DNA of 37,880 nt from NCBI GenBank assembly GCA_902614395.1, contig CACMKW010000012.1, positions 1 through 37,880 of the forward strand. The letters run 5' to 3'. Numbering within the stretch: position 1 is the first letter of the stretch; every line of letters begins with the position of its first letter. The notes beneath the pieces were generated by a model. The model did not search any database. It saw only the letters and a program-made list of their open reading frames with translations, and was not told the origin of the DNA. Origin of the DNA: an uncultured Alphaproteobacteria bacterium (GTDB lineage Bacteria > Pseudomonadota > Alphaproteobacteria > HIMB59 > GCA-002718135). The position numbers and the translations under genes were made by a program. This document shows, one piece after another, positions 1-8,333 of this stretch.

Positions 1-613
1 AATGAAAAATATTATGATTTGCTTTGAGAATTGATGCGCACATATCTTTTTCTTCTATATTCATATGATAAACATCTAACAATAAACCAACGTGAGAATG
101 GTTGATCATAGAGCATAATTCTAAACCTTCATCAACAGTGTTAATAAAGTCAGTTTCATATCTATTTAGAGGCTCTATTCCTAATTTAATATCTTTATCT
201 TCTAAAATGTCTGTTAATCCGATTAGAGTATTTGATGAATTTTTATATTTAAGAGATTTATCTTTTCCATAATTATCACTTATTCCCCATGCAGTGTGTA
301 TAACCCCAGATAAAATTTTAGACCCCATAAGAGAAGTCAAATTAATATACTCTATGAGTTTATCCTTACCTCTTTTTCTAATATTTTGATTATTACTTGT
401 TATATCTTCATCCTTAGACAAACCTGTTGTACATGTAATATTAATATCTAGATCTTTACTTAATTTACCTATTTCTATGGCTGACTTTTCGTTTTGACCT
501 AGTAATGATACTTCAACTGAAGAGTAACCAGCATCTCTACAAAGTTTAATATAAGGAGTAATATCATCTGACCAATTTTTAACAAATGTTGCTGAATGAA
601 CTCCTAATTTCAT
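1..613 (-). CDS. Ketose 3-epimerase-like sugar isomerase (AP endonuclease 2/TIM-barrel family), C-terminus cut off by window edge
   Basis: Only the first 204 residues are in the window; the gene runs off the left edge. The translation begins MKLGVHSATF and shows the xylose isomerase-like TIM-barrel pattern. IEPLNRYE carries a glutamate near residue 147 and GLLLDVYHMN an aspartate near 180. Their 33-residue spacing equals that of the first two metal ligands of D-tagatose/D-psicose 3-epimerases (E152 and D185 in the Pseudomonas cichorii enzyme). That family epimerises free ketoses at C3, including L-ribulose to L-xylulose, with Mn or Co. The ATG overlaps the stop of the upstream nucleoside hydrolase-like gene as ATGA, so the two are probably translationally coupled. 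The exact ketose is inferred; a 2-keto-inositol or hydroxypyruvate isomerase-like activity cannot be excluded without the missing half. Confidence 0.75.
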   Translation of the reverse strand, partial: MKLGVHSATFVKNWSDDITPYIKLCRDAGYSSVEVSLLGQNEKSAIEIGKLSKDLDINITCTTGLSKDEDITSNNQNIRKRGKDKLIEYINLTSLMGSKILSGVIHTAWGISDNYGKDKSLKYKNSSNTLIGLTDILEDKDIKLGIEPLNRYETDFINTVDEGLELCSMINHSHVGLLLDVYHMNIEEKDMCASILKANHNIFH

Positions 614-1719
614 TTAAGATTATTTAATTTTTTAAAAAAATCATTAAAAATTTCATCTCTATTAACACCAAAGGCTTCTCTAATAAGATTATTGCTATCA
701 TTTTTAATCCAGTACAATTCATTATCAAGAGATGAGGAATTGATAATTTTTGTAGGTACCCAATTTGGATTTATTAGCCAAGCAATATTAATAACATCCC
801 ATATTACCCATGTTCTCCAACTTTGATCTAAAACACCTCTTTGTTTATGCAAAGGGTTATTTGTGTATAGAAAATATAAGTAATCACCAATTTCCCCTCT
901 TCCTTTTACAAATTCTTTCATATCGGGCAATGAAAGAGTTAACTGCGCCCCCACATTGAAACCTGGTAAATAAACATGTGCAACACCACATTCAAAAAGT
1001 AATTGAGATGCCAAAACATCTTGAACTAAATTCAATGAATTTTTATTATTATTAAAACTGTATGTAGGAAAACCAGATGTCCAAACAACTACTAAATTTT
1101 TAATAATTTCTGGGTTTGTTAAAAGTGCCGAAGCGATATTTGTAAGACAACCTATTGCACAAACATAAATCTTTTCATTTGAATATTTTTTACACATATC
1201 TACTATGAATTTACTAGATTCAGTTACTATTGGTTCGTTATAATTTTCTAAATATTTAGGCGAACCTCTAAACACCATTCCTTCATGTTTAATATTCAGT
1301 TTTTTAAATATAGTAATTATTTCTTGATAGCTTTTTTCAACTCCTTCTTCTGGTGTATCAAAATAAATATCATTTGGATGAATATTTGCATCTATGAGTC
1401 CATTAACCCAAGATCTATAATCAGAAACTAAATTTTCTTTAGTATTATCAATAGTTTTATTATTAGATATTATATCGAAAGCTTCTATTAATTCGTCTTT
1501 ATGATGTCGGAAAGAATAGGGTTCAGCAGTAACTCCTAATAGGTCAATTTTATCTTTTGATAATAATGTCCATGCTAATGCAAATTGATCATCTATTTCA
1601 TTAGCGGTATCTGTATCAAGTATCATTTTATTTTTTCCACTTGGTAAGGATAAATTGTTAAGCAAAATTTCTTTTGATAATTTTGGGAATTTATCTAAAA
1701 TTTTTTTAGGGACTTGCAT
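610..1719 (-). CDS. Nucleoside hydrolase-like protein (inosine-uridine hydrolase superfamily)
   Basis: This is a 369-residue, apparently cytoplasmic protein with no signal peptide. The calcium/ribose-binding aspartate cluster is seen as DTDTANEIDD at residues 35-44. A second family motif, AIGCLTNIASALLTNPEI, lies near 188-205, followed by a VVWTSG strand, and the C-terminal metal-binding aspartate is probably D308 in IWDVINIAWL. The family hydrolyses N-ribosides to base plus ribose. The cluster is two residues longer than the classical DxDPGxDD form, and a tryptophan (W307) replaces the histidine that usually precedes the last aspartate and protonates the leaving group. The substrate may therefore not be an ordinary purine nucleoside. 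It lies between the E1 beta gene (31-base gap) and a ketose epimerase gene (4-base overlap), which points to a pentofuranoside catabolic role. The fold assignment is firm; the substrate is not. Confidence 0.82.
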   Translation of the reverse strand: MQVPKKILDKFPKLSKEILLNNLSLPSGKNKMILDTDTANEIDDQFALAWTLLSKDKIDLLGVTAEPYSFRHHKDELIEAFDIISNNKTIDNTKENLVSDYRSWVNGLIDANIHPNDIYFDTPEEGVEKSYQEIITIFKKLNIKHEGMVFRGSPKYLENYNEPIVTESSKFIVDMCKKYSNEKIYVCAIGCLTNIASALLTNPEIIKNLVVVWTSGFPTYSFNNNKNSLNLVQDVLASQLLFECGVAHVYLPGFNVGAQLTLSLPDMKEFVKGRGEIGDYLYFLYTNNPLHKQRGVLDQSWRTWVIWDVINIAWLINPNWVPTKIINSSSLDNELYWIKNDSNNLIREAFGVNRDEIFNDFFKKLNNLK

Positions 1720-1750
1720 GAAATAAAATATTTACTTTAATTTTTTAAAT

Positions 1751-2767
1751 TTATACATCTTTTAATTTTTTAACAGCATCAATTATTTTTTTTGTTGAAG
1801 GAATATAAAAATCTTCCATTGGTGGACTAAATGGTACAGGAGTATGTGGAGCGGTTATTTTAATTACTGCAGCTTTTAAATCTAAAAAACATTTTTCCGA
1901 AATTAAAGAAGATATTTCTGAAGCTAAAGAACATTTAGGGTTTGATTCATCAACAACTATAACCTTGCCAGTTTTTTTGACTGATTGAAAAATTAATTCT
2001 TCATCAAGTGGAGAATAAGTTCTTGGATCAACTATTTCACAGCTAATATTAATTTTTTCTAATTCATTAGCTGCTTCTTCAGCGAATAAGTTCATTCTTT
2101 GAATAGCAATTATAGTAACATCACTTCCTTCTCTTCTTATTCTACCTTTACCAAGTGGAATGGGTTTTAAATCATCGGGTACTTCACAACTTGTCATATA
2201 CAATCTTTTATGTTCCATAAAAATTACTGGATCATCATCTTTAATTGAGGATAGTAAAAGACCTTTGGCATCATATGCATCATAAGGCGCAACAACCTTT
2301 AGCCCTGGTATATGAGTATAAAGACTATAAAGAGTTTGTGAATGTTCACTACCTGCGCGAAATCCTGCACCGACTACAGTTCTTACAACCATCGGTACTT
2401 TTTGCTTGCCGCCAAACATGTATCTCACTTTAGCAGCTTGATTCATCATTTGATCAAAACATACACCTGCAAAGTCAACATACATTAATTCCACAATAGG
2501 TCTTAAGCCTGTCATTGCAGCTCCAATAGCGGCACCGAAAAAACCTGCTTCTGCAATAGTAGTATCTCGAACTCTTTCGCCACCAAATTTAGTATAAAGT
2601 CCCTGAGTAACACCAAAAGGTCCTCCCCATGCATCTTGTGTACCTTGATATTGTTCTCGACCTTTACCTCCTGCAATATCTTCACCCATCAAAATAACAT
2701 TTTTATCTTCTTCAAATGATTGAACTAATGCATCATTAATTGCATCTTTAACTGTTTTTATTGTCAT
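1751..2767 (-). CDS. TPP-dependent dehydrogenase E1 component, beta subunit (acetoin/pyruvate dehydrogenase type)
   Basis: The 338-residue protein has the transketolase pyrimidine-binding and C-terminal domains of E1 beta subunits. MGEDIAGGKG is at 27-36. TIAEAGFFGAAIGAAMTGLRP is near 70-90 and contains the conserved glutamate E73 that activates thiamine diphosphate. SEHSQ, at 140-144, carries the conserved active-site histidine H142. With the alpha subunit it decarboxylates a 2-oxo acid (or cleaves acetoin) and passes the acyl group to a lipoylated E2. Its ATG overlaps the alpha-subunit stop by ATGA, so the two subunits are coupled. No E2 or E3 gene is in the window; they may lie beyond the left edge or be shared with another complex. 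Acetoin versus pyruvate versus another 2-oxo acid cannot be settled from this subunit. Confidence 0.9.
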   Translation of the reverse strand: MTIKTVKDAINDALVQSFEEDKNVILMGEDIAGGKGREQYQGTQDAWGGPFGVTQGLYTKFGGERVRDTTIAEAGFFGAAIGAAMTGLRPIVELMYVDFAGVCFDQMMNQAAKVRYMFGGKQKVPMVVRTVVGAGFRAGSEHSQTLYSLYTHIPGLKVVAPYDAYDAKGLLLSSIKDDDPVIFMEHKRLYMTSCEVPDDLKPIPLGKGRIRREGSDVTIIAIQRMNLFAEEAANELEKINISCEIVDPRTYSPLDEELIFQSVKKTGKVIVVDESNPKCSLASEISSLISEKCFLDLKAAVIKITAPHTPVPFSPPMEDFYIPSTKKIIDAVKKLKDV

Positions 2768-3741
2768 CTATTAATTTCCACTGGATAGTTTACATATACT
2801 TCTTCAAGTGCATCCTCTGGTTGAGGCCAAGGTTGAGTATCAGCAAAATCAAATGCTTTATCAACCTCTTCTTTAGCTTCATTAATAATTTTTTCTAAAT
2901 CATTTTTATTCAAACCATATTTTGATGAATTTTCTTTTGCTAACTTTATTGGATCATTTTGTTTTGCTTTATCAATTTCTTCTTGTGGTTGATATAGTTG
3001 AGTATCGCCTTCGTACTGTCCAGAAAATCTGTAGTTTTTAAATTCTAAAAATATGGGAGTATTTTTTTGTTTAGCTTCATTAATAGCTTTTTTGGTAATG
3101 TCGTAAACTTCAAATACATTATTGCCATCACCAATGTACGAGAGCATATCATAAGCTTTAGTTATATCTGATAACTCTTTTGTATTTAAATGCCAATCAG
3201 TTGCAGTAGCTTCCGCATAACCATTATTTTCACAAACAAAAATCATTGGTATATCCCATAGCTTTGCTAAACCTGCAGCCTCATGAAAAGCTCCGTTATG
3301 AATTGCACCATCACCAAAAAAAGATACACATGTTTTATTACTCTTATTTATTTTTTCTTGTAAAGCTGCTCCTAAAACTACTGCTGGACCAGCTGCAACA
3401 ATTCCAAATGAACCAAGCATGCCTTTGCTAAAATCACTTATATGCATACTACCGCCTCGCCCCTTGCAAATTCCAGTTTTTCTTCCGTAAATTTCAGAAG
3501 TAATTTCGTTTAATTTACAACCTTTAGCTATAGCATGACCATGGTTTCTATATGTACTTGATATCCAATCATCTTGATTTAATGCTGCCATTACTCCTAC
3601 ACAAATAGCCTCAGAACCTATACAAGTGTGAAGATAGCCTGGTACTGTTTTCTCTTTAGCAATTTTTTTTATTCTTTCTTCAAAAAATCTAATAGTAAAG
3701 ATTTTTTTATAGATCCAATTAATTTTTTCTTTCTCAATCAT
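2764..3741 (-). CDS. TPP-dependent dehydrogenase E1 component, alpha subunit (acetoin dehydrogenase-like)
   Basis: The 325-residue protein carries the thiamine diphosphate-binding motif: GDG at 143-145 and NN at 172-173 within FVCENNGYAEA. It also has the YRNHGH segment (64-69) that contacts the cofactor. Near the end of the catalytic loop it reads NYRFSGQYEGD. This resembles the YEGD/FEGD form of acetoin-dehydrogenase-type E1 alpha more than the phosphorylation-loop SMSDP form of mitochondrial pyruvate dehydrogenase, so I favour an AcoA-like enzyme. It is the first gene of the leftward operon, with a promoter-like sequence about 45-70 bases upstream. Being placed beside sugar isomerase and hydrolase genes suggests that it consumes a product of that pathway, but this is inference. 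Confidence 0.9.
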   Translation of the reverse strand: MIEKEKINWIYKKIFTIRFFEERIKKIAKEKTVPGYLHTCIGSEAICVGVMAALNQDDWISSTYRNHGHAIAKGCKLNEITSEIYGRKTGICKGRGGSMHISDFSKGMLGSFGIVAAGPAVVLGAALQEKINKSNKTCVSFFGDGAIHNGAFHEAAGLAKLWDIPMIFVCENNGYAEATATDWHLNTKELSDITKAYDMLSYIGDGNNVFEVYDITKKAINEAKQKNTPIFLEFKNYRFSGQYEGDTQLYQPQEEIDKAKQNDPIKLAKENSSKYGLNKNDLEKIINEAKEEVDKAFDFADTQPWPQPEDALEEVYVNYPVEINR

Positions 3742-3847
3742 TTTTTGTGAAAATAATAACGTTTAATATTAAAATATAGAAATAAGATTTAACTTAAGAT
3801 TAAATAATTGACAATAGATACATTATATCATTTAGTATAATTTGGAT
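3742..3847. promoter_or_regulatory. Divergent intergenic promoter region between the E1 operon and the isomerase/ABC operon
   Basis: On the minus strand TTGTCA (3814-3809) and TAAATC (3791-3786) are 17 bases apart, giving a start about 38 bases before the E1 alpha ATG. On the plus strand a perfect TATAAT lies at 3836-3841, so transcription would begin at or beside the isomerase ATG at 3848. A perfect TTGACA lies at 3808-3813, but 22 bases upstream of it, too far for a normal sigma70 pair. The two -35-like hexamers overlap in the pseudo-palindrome ATTGACAAT (3807-3815). An imperfect inverted repeat TTTAA-N7-TTAAA lies at 3788-3804. These are visual matches in very AT-rich DNA, so the promoter calls are tentative. 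Confidence 0.4.
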
Positions 3848-5287
3848 ATGAAGGAAGTATTGACAATTGGTTTTGTAGCTACAGCAATTAGTCCTTACTT
3901 TTCAGAGGAACAACAGGTAAGAATAAAATCCGAAAATCATCTAAAAAAAATCATTGCAGAATATGACGCTAAATTAATTTGTTTCCATAAAACTATATTT
4001 TCTAAAGAGGACTCAGTAGAAGCAGAAAAATTCTTTAAAAACAAAATTGATTTTTTAATATTACAAACAAGTTCATGCAGTTCAGGAGAGCAATTATACC
4101 CTCTTTGTAATATTACAAATAAAATGGGTTTATGGGCAGTTCCAGATCTTGAAAATGAAGGTGATGTAAAATTACACTCTTTAGTTTCAGTAAGTCATTA
4201 TTTAGGAATAATTAAAAAAATACTTTATGAAAAAAAAATTAAAACTAAATGGTTTTATAATTATGGTGATACTGATGAATTTAAAAACAAGTTTTTGATT
4301 ACTTTAAGATCATTGGTAGCAGATAAAAAAATTAAACAATCAAAAATAGGATTAGTTGGTGGTATATCTCCAGGTTTTGACAATATGATTGTCGATAATA
4401 AAAAAATAAAACAAAATATTGGATCAACAATTGAAGAAACAACAATTAAAGAATTAATTTCACTAGCAAAAAGTTTTGATCAATCATTAATTGATCAAGA
4501 AATAAAAAAAATAAAAAATGCTGCATCTTCAATCTCAGTATCAGATGAAGAATCATTTAATAAAGTAACAAGAGTATATTTTGCATTAAAAAAAATGAGA
4601 CATGAAAATAACTGGGACTCTATGGCAGTCCAATGTTGGTCTCAGTTTCAAGAATTATATGGAATTGCTCCTTGCATGGCTTATGGTTGGATGGGTAGCG
4701 AAGATGGTATTGCGGTATCTTGTGAAGGAGATGTTCAAGGTTCATTAAGCATGCTATTATTAAATTACATATCAAGTAGTGATAAATCATCTACACTTTT
4801 AGATCTTGCAACATTTGATACTAAAGCTGATGCCGTATTAATGTGGCACTGCGGAGTGTCGCCAAGACATTTTGCGAATGAAGATGGAATAAAATGGGTT
4901 GATCATAGTACCTTAGGAAGAAAAACAGATAAAAAATATGGCGTTGCTGGAGATCAAGTATTTAAAGCTCAAAAATCTACAACAACATACTTAGGAAATA
5001 ATGCTGAAAGAATATTAATTATAAATTCAGAAATTTTTGAACATAATAATAAAGGTTTTGATGGAACAAGAGGATGGTTTAAAGAAACAAAATTAAACAG
5101 ATCTCATATTTCGGCGGAAAACCTTATAAATACTCTAAATATTATTGGACATGAACATCATTATGCTGTCGGTCAAGGAGATTATAGTAAAGAATTATTA
5201 GAATTTGCAGCTTGGAATGATTTAAAGCTTGTAGACGAGATTCCTTTAGTAGATTATATTTCACCAAAGGATAATGGATCAAATTAA
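3848..5287 (+). CDS. L-fucose/L-arabinose isomerase family protein
   Basis: This is a 479-residue cytoplasmic protein of the L-fucose isomerase-like superfamily, which interconverts aldoses and ketoses with a divalent metal. The C-terminal domain holds the typical metal-ligand segment CEGDVQGSLSMLLL, supplying Glu and Asp, then HCGVSPRHF, and a late histidine-rich stretch IGHEHHYAVGQGD that probably supplies the third ligand. I chose ATG 3848 over the in-frame TTG at 3842 because a perfect TATAAT ends only 6 bases before the ATG and no Shine-Dalgarno sequence is present; the message may be leaderless. It heads a plus-strand operon with an ABC importer and an arabinofuranosidase, which makes L-arabinose to L-ribulose the leading guess. 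L-fucose or D-arabinose are alternatives. Confidence 0.8.
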   Translation: MKEVLTIGFVATAISPYFSEEQQVRIKSENHLKKIIAEYDAKLICFHKTIFSKEDSVEAEKFFKNKIDFLILQTSSCSSGEQLYPLCNITNKMGLWAVPDLENEGDVKLHSLVSVSHYLGIIKKILYEKKIKTKWFYNYGDTDEFKNKFLITLRSLVADKKIKQSKIGLVGGISPGFDNMIVDNKKIKQNIGSTIEETTIKELISLAKSFDQSLIDQEIKKIKNAASSISVSDEESFNKVTRVYFALKKMRHENNWDSMAVQCWSQFQELYGIAPCMAYGWMGSEDGIAVSCEGDVQGSLSMLLLNYISSSDKSSTLLDLATFDTKADAVLMWHCGVSPRHFANEDGIKWVDHSTLGRKTDKKYGVAGDQVFKAQKSTTTYLGNNAERILIINSEIFEHNNKGFDGTRGWFKETKLNRSHISAENLINTLNIIGHEHHYAVGQGDYSKELLEFAAWNDLKLVDEIPLVDYISPKDNGSN

Positions 5288-5311
5288 ATTATTATTTTGA
5301 TTCAATATATT

Positions 5312-5317
5312 AGGAGG
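5312..5317 (+). promoter_or_regulatory. Strong Shine-Dalgarno for the substrate-binding protein
   Basis: A full AGGAGG lies 4 bases upstream of the ATG at 5322. It is the strongest ribosome-binding site in this operon, consistent with high production of the binding protein relative to the isomerase upstream, which shows no such site. Confidence 0.7.
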
Positions 5318-5321
5318 AAAG

Positions 5322-6572
5322 ATGAAAATTAAACTTAAATTTCTTACCTTAACATTTATAAGTTTATTTTTTTCAAAATTAGTATTTGCTGAAACTGCAC
5401 CTGGATTTAATTCATGGGATGATGTTGTTAAAGCAGCTGATGGCGGACAGGTAAATGTGTACATGTGGGGTGGATCAGACGCTATCAATGGTTTTGTTGA
5501 TGACTTTTATGGAGTTCCATTAAAAGAAAAATATAACATAACTTTGAACAGAGTTCCTTTAAAAGGAACAGTTGACGCTGTGAACCAAGTACTAAGTGAG
5601 AAAGAAGCTGGAGTAACTGGCGATAATGGAAATATTGATTTGATTTGGATTAATGGAGAAAATTTCTGGACATTAAAACAAGCTAATCTTCTTTATGGAC
5701 CATTTGCTGCTGGTTTACCTAACAGTGAATTTGTTGCTTGGGACAATCCAGCAGTAAACTTAGACTTTGGAAGACCTGTTGAAGGTATGGAAAGTCCATG
5801 GTCTAGTGCTCAGTTCCACTTTATGTATGACTCAGCGAGAAATAATTATGATGATATGCCTCGTAGTTATGCTGAATTAAGTAATTGGATAGCAGAAAAC
5901 CCTGGAAGATTTACTTACATAAGACCTGGTAAAGGTGGATTTGTTGGTACTAGATTTGTAAAACAAATTTTCTTTGAGCTAAGTGGTGGACATGCGCAGT
6001 GGGTAGGTCCATTCAATCAAGAATTATATGATAAGTGGGCTCCAGAAGTTTGGAAATTATTAAATTCTTGGGAAAAAGATCTTTGGAGAGGTGGAGAAAC
6101 TTATCCAAAAGATAATGCAGAAATGCATAGTCTATTTGCTAATGGTGAAGTTGATTTAGACTTTACACAATCTCCAAGAGGTGCTGGACCTACAAATACT
6201 GCCGGAACAACACCTCCAACATCAAGAGCATTTGCTTTTTATGAAAATATGATCGGAGATTTCAATTATTGGGCTATTCCTTATAATGCTCCTAACAAAG
6301 CTGCTGCACTAGTATATGCAAACCTAGTATTAGAACCTGAACTACAAGCTGCGCAAGTACAACCAGCAAATGGTTTCTGCTGTGGTTGGGGTATTAGCAC
6401 GGCTAAAGTTACAGATGCTGCTGGAAAAGCTGCAATAGCTGAAGCTCAAAATAATCTTGGAGATGCCGCTGAGGATCAAGACATCCTTGCAAAGGCTCTT
6501 GTTTCTGACATTGCTGCAGAATATCAAGATTTAATTGAAGCTGATTGGGAAGCAAACGTACTTTTAAAATAA
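5322..6572 (+). CDS. YnjB-like periplasmic substrate-binding protein of an ABC importer
   Basis: The 416-residue protein starts with a signal peptide (basic MKIKLKF, hydrophobic core, probable cleavage after VFA at residue 23), placing it in the periplasm. The mature part resembles E. coli YnjB: VNVYMWGGSDAINGF, near 45-59, is followed by IDLIWINGENFWTLKQANLL, near 106-125. It shows the two-lobed binding-protein layout. Initiation is well supported by a strong AGGAGG at 5312-5317, 4 bases before the ATG. An unusual CCGWG segment with two adjacent cysteines occurs near the C-terminal fifth. It is followed by two permeases and an ATPase. The YnjBCD substrate is not established in enterics; the neighbouring arabinofuranosidase suggests a pentose-containing glycoside here. 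Confidence 0.85.
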   Translation: MKIKLKFLTLTFISLFFSKLVFAETAPGFNSWDDVVKAADGGQVNVYMWGGSDAINGFVDDFYGVPLKEKYNITLNRVPLKGTVDAVNQVLSEKEAGVTGDNGNIDLIWINGENFWTLKQANLLYGPFAAGLPNSEFVAWDNPAVNLDFGRPVEGMESPWSSAQFHFMYDSARNNYDDMPRSYAELSNWIAENPGRFTYIRPGKGGFVGTRFVKQIFFELSGGHAQWVGPFNQELYDKWAPEVWKLLNSWEKDLWRGGETYPKDNAEMHSLFANGEVDLDFTQSPRGAGPTNTAGTTPPTSRAFAFYENMIGDFNYWAIPYNAPNKAAALVYANLVLEPELQAAQVQPANGFCCGWGISTAKVTDAAGKAAIAEAQNNLGDAAEDQDILAKALVSDIAAEYQDLIEADWEANVLLK

Positions 6573-6592
6573 AATAATATTTTATTAAGAAA

Positions 6593-7468
6593 ATGGGCGG
6601 AGAAAGATTAAAAATTATCTTATCTTTAACTCCGCCCCTTTTAATTATTTTTACTCTTTTTTTTGGAGGAATTTTTTATGGATTTTTACAAAGCTTAGGG
6701 TACCAACCAGCAATCGGAAAATATGAAATAAATTTTTCAGCGTATTACAATGTTATGTTTTCCGAAAGATATGCAAAATTATTTTGGACTGGCTTAGGAT
6801 TAAATTTATGGGTAAGTTTTGCTAGTACTTTTTTAGCAGCAGTTTTTGCTTTGTTTGGTGCTCTAGCAATAAGAAAAACATTTTTTGCAAAAACAATTTG
6901 TAATTTTATATATTCATTAAACTTGCCAATGCCTCATTTAGTTGTAGCAGTTGGCATTATATTCGTATTTTCTCAAAGTGGTTTATTAGCTCGTTTTGCA
7001 TCTCAAATTGGATTAATTGGGAGTCCAGGAGATTTTCCCGTATTAGTTAAAGATAAATATGGTTTAGGTATTATTCTTGCTTATATTTGGAAAGAAGCAG
7101 CATTCTTTTTTATAATTTTAATGTCAGTATTACAATCTTTAGGAGAAAATTTTGAAGAACTTGCTCAAAGCTTAGGAGCAAATAGATGGCAAAGATTTCG
7201 ATATGTTATTTTACCCTTAGTTATGCCAAATCTATTTTCTGCATCAATAATAGTATTTGCTTTTAGTTTTGGTGCATATGAAGTTCCAGCCTTGTTAGGT
7301 GTAATTTATCCTCAAATGTTACCGGTTATGGCATTTGAATTTTTCTTGAACCCTGATCTTAATGCAAGAAGTGAAGGGATGGCATTAAGCATCATTATTG
7401 CAATAATAGTAATGATTTTAGTTGTATTTTATTTTTGGTTAACTCAGGCAAAAATTAGGAAGGATTAA
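6593..7468 (+). CDS. ABC transporter permease, YnjC-like (first subunit)
   Basis: The 291-residue protein has about six hydrophobic membrane segments. The cytoplasmic coupling loop is EELAQSLGANRWQRFRYVIL, near residues 190-210, matching the EAA motif of binding-protein-dependent permeases. The N-terminus MGGERLKIILSLTPPLL runs straight into the first membrane helix. It starts 20 bases after the binding-protein gene, and its stop codon shares one base with the ATG of the second permease, so the two are coupled. YnjC of E. coli is a double-length permease; here the role is split over two separate genes, as in most spermidine/iron-type importers. Confidence 0.88.
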   Translation: MGGERLKIILSLTPPLLIIFTLFFGGIFYGFLQSLGYQPAIGKYEINFSAYYNVMFSERYAKLFWTGLGLNLWVSFASTFLAAVFALFGALAIRKTFFAKTICNFIYSLNLPMPHLVVAVGIIFVFSQSGLLARFASQIGLIGSPGDFPVLVKDKYGLGIILAYIWKEAAFFFIILMSVLQSLGENFEELAQSLGANRWQRFRYVILPLVMPNLFSASIIVFAFSFGAYEVPALLGVIYPQMLPVMAFEFFLNPDLNARSEGMALSIIIAIIVMILVVFYFWLTQAKIRKD

Positions 7469-8331
7469 TGAATAATAATTTAAAAAAAATAAATATATAT
7501 GCAATTTATTTAGGTGCAATTATTTTAATATTACCTCTTATAGCTTTCTTTATTAATGCATTTTCTTTTAGATGGTTTTATCCTCAAGTTATTCCAAAAG
7601 AGTTAAGTCTACAAGCCTGGGTAAGATTAAAATTAATACCTAAACCTGGTCAAAGAACCTTCGAAGGCTTTATAGAACTTTGGGCTTCTAATCCTGCAGT
7701 TATAAAAGCATTATTAAATAGTTTAAGTATTGGTTTCTTAGTGACAATTGTTTCAATAATAATTGCATTACCTGCTGCAAGAGTTCTGGGTTTATTAAAT
7801 TTTAGATTTAAAAAATTAATTATTTTTATAATGGTCTCGCCCACTATACTTCCTCCAATAGCTTTTGTTTTAGGACTGAATATCAATTTTATATCATGGG
7901 GTTTTTCAGGTAATTATTTTGGAGTATGTTTAGTGCATTTAGTACCTATTATGCCATACGTAGTTCTTACTATGACTGGAATATTTGCAAACTATAACCC
8001 TGACTTTGAACATCAAGCAAGAACTTTAGGGGCAAATAAAACTAGAACATTTTTATTAATTACTTTACCTGCTATAGCTCCAGGTATGGTTGTTGCGGCG
8101 TTATTTGCATTTTTAGTTTCATGGAGTCAGTATCTTTTAACATTTTTAATTGGTGCGGGAAAAGTTATGACACTACCACTCCTTGTTTTTTCTACTGCTT
8201 CATCAGGGAATCCAGCCTTAACAGCTGCAATATCAATTATATTTATTTTTCCTGCTATATTGATATTATTTTTTACATCCAAATTTGTTTCTGGTGAATC
8301 TGGAGCTACTAGTGGATTTGGGAAAATATAA
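7468..8331 (+). CDS. ABC transporter permease, second subunit
   Basis: The 287-residue, very hydrophobic protein has about six membrane segments and the EAA coupling loop HQARTLGANKTRTFLLITLP, near 188-207. Together with the previous gene it would form the heterodimeric channel of the importer in the inner membrane. The ATG overlaps the previous stop (TAATG) and the ATPase gene begins 2 bases after its own stop, so all subunits are likely made from one message. It could equally be described as the C-terminal half of a YnjC-type permease encoded as an independent gene. Confidence 0.88.
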   Translation: MNNNLKKINIYAIYLGAIILILPLIAFFINAFSFRWFYPQVIPKELSLQAWVRLKLIPKPGQRTFEGFIELWASNPAVIKALLNSLSIGFLVTIVSIIIALPAARVLGLLNFRFKKLIIFIMVSPTILPPIAFVLGLNINFISWGFSGNYFGVCLVHLVPIMPYVVLTMTGIFANYNPDFEHQARTLGANKTRTFLLITLPAIAPGMVVAALFAFLVSWSQYLLTFLIGAGKVMTLPLLVFSTASSGNPALTAAISIIFIFPAILILFFTSKFVSGESGATSGFGKI

Positions 8332-8333
8332 CA

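Noticed and set aside
2245-2433. Short open frames opposite the E1 beta and E1 alpha genes (also 3246-3431).
   Set aside because: They lie antisense inside strongly conserved enzymes, show no domain or start signal, and are expected by chance.
3808-3841. TTGACA and TATAAT, both perfect, as a single strong plus-strand promoter.
   Set aside because: The spacing is 22 bases, well outside the usual 16-18, so the two hexamers probably do not work together.
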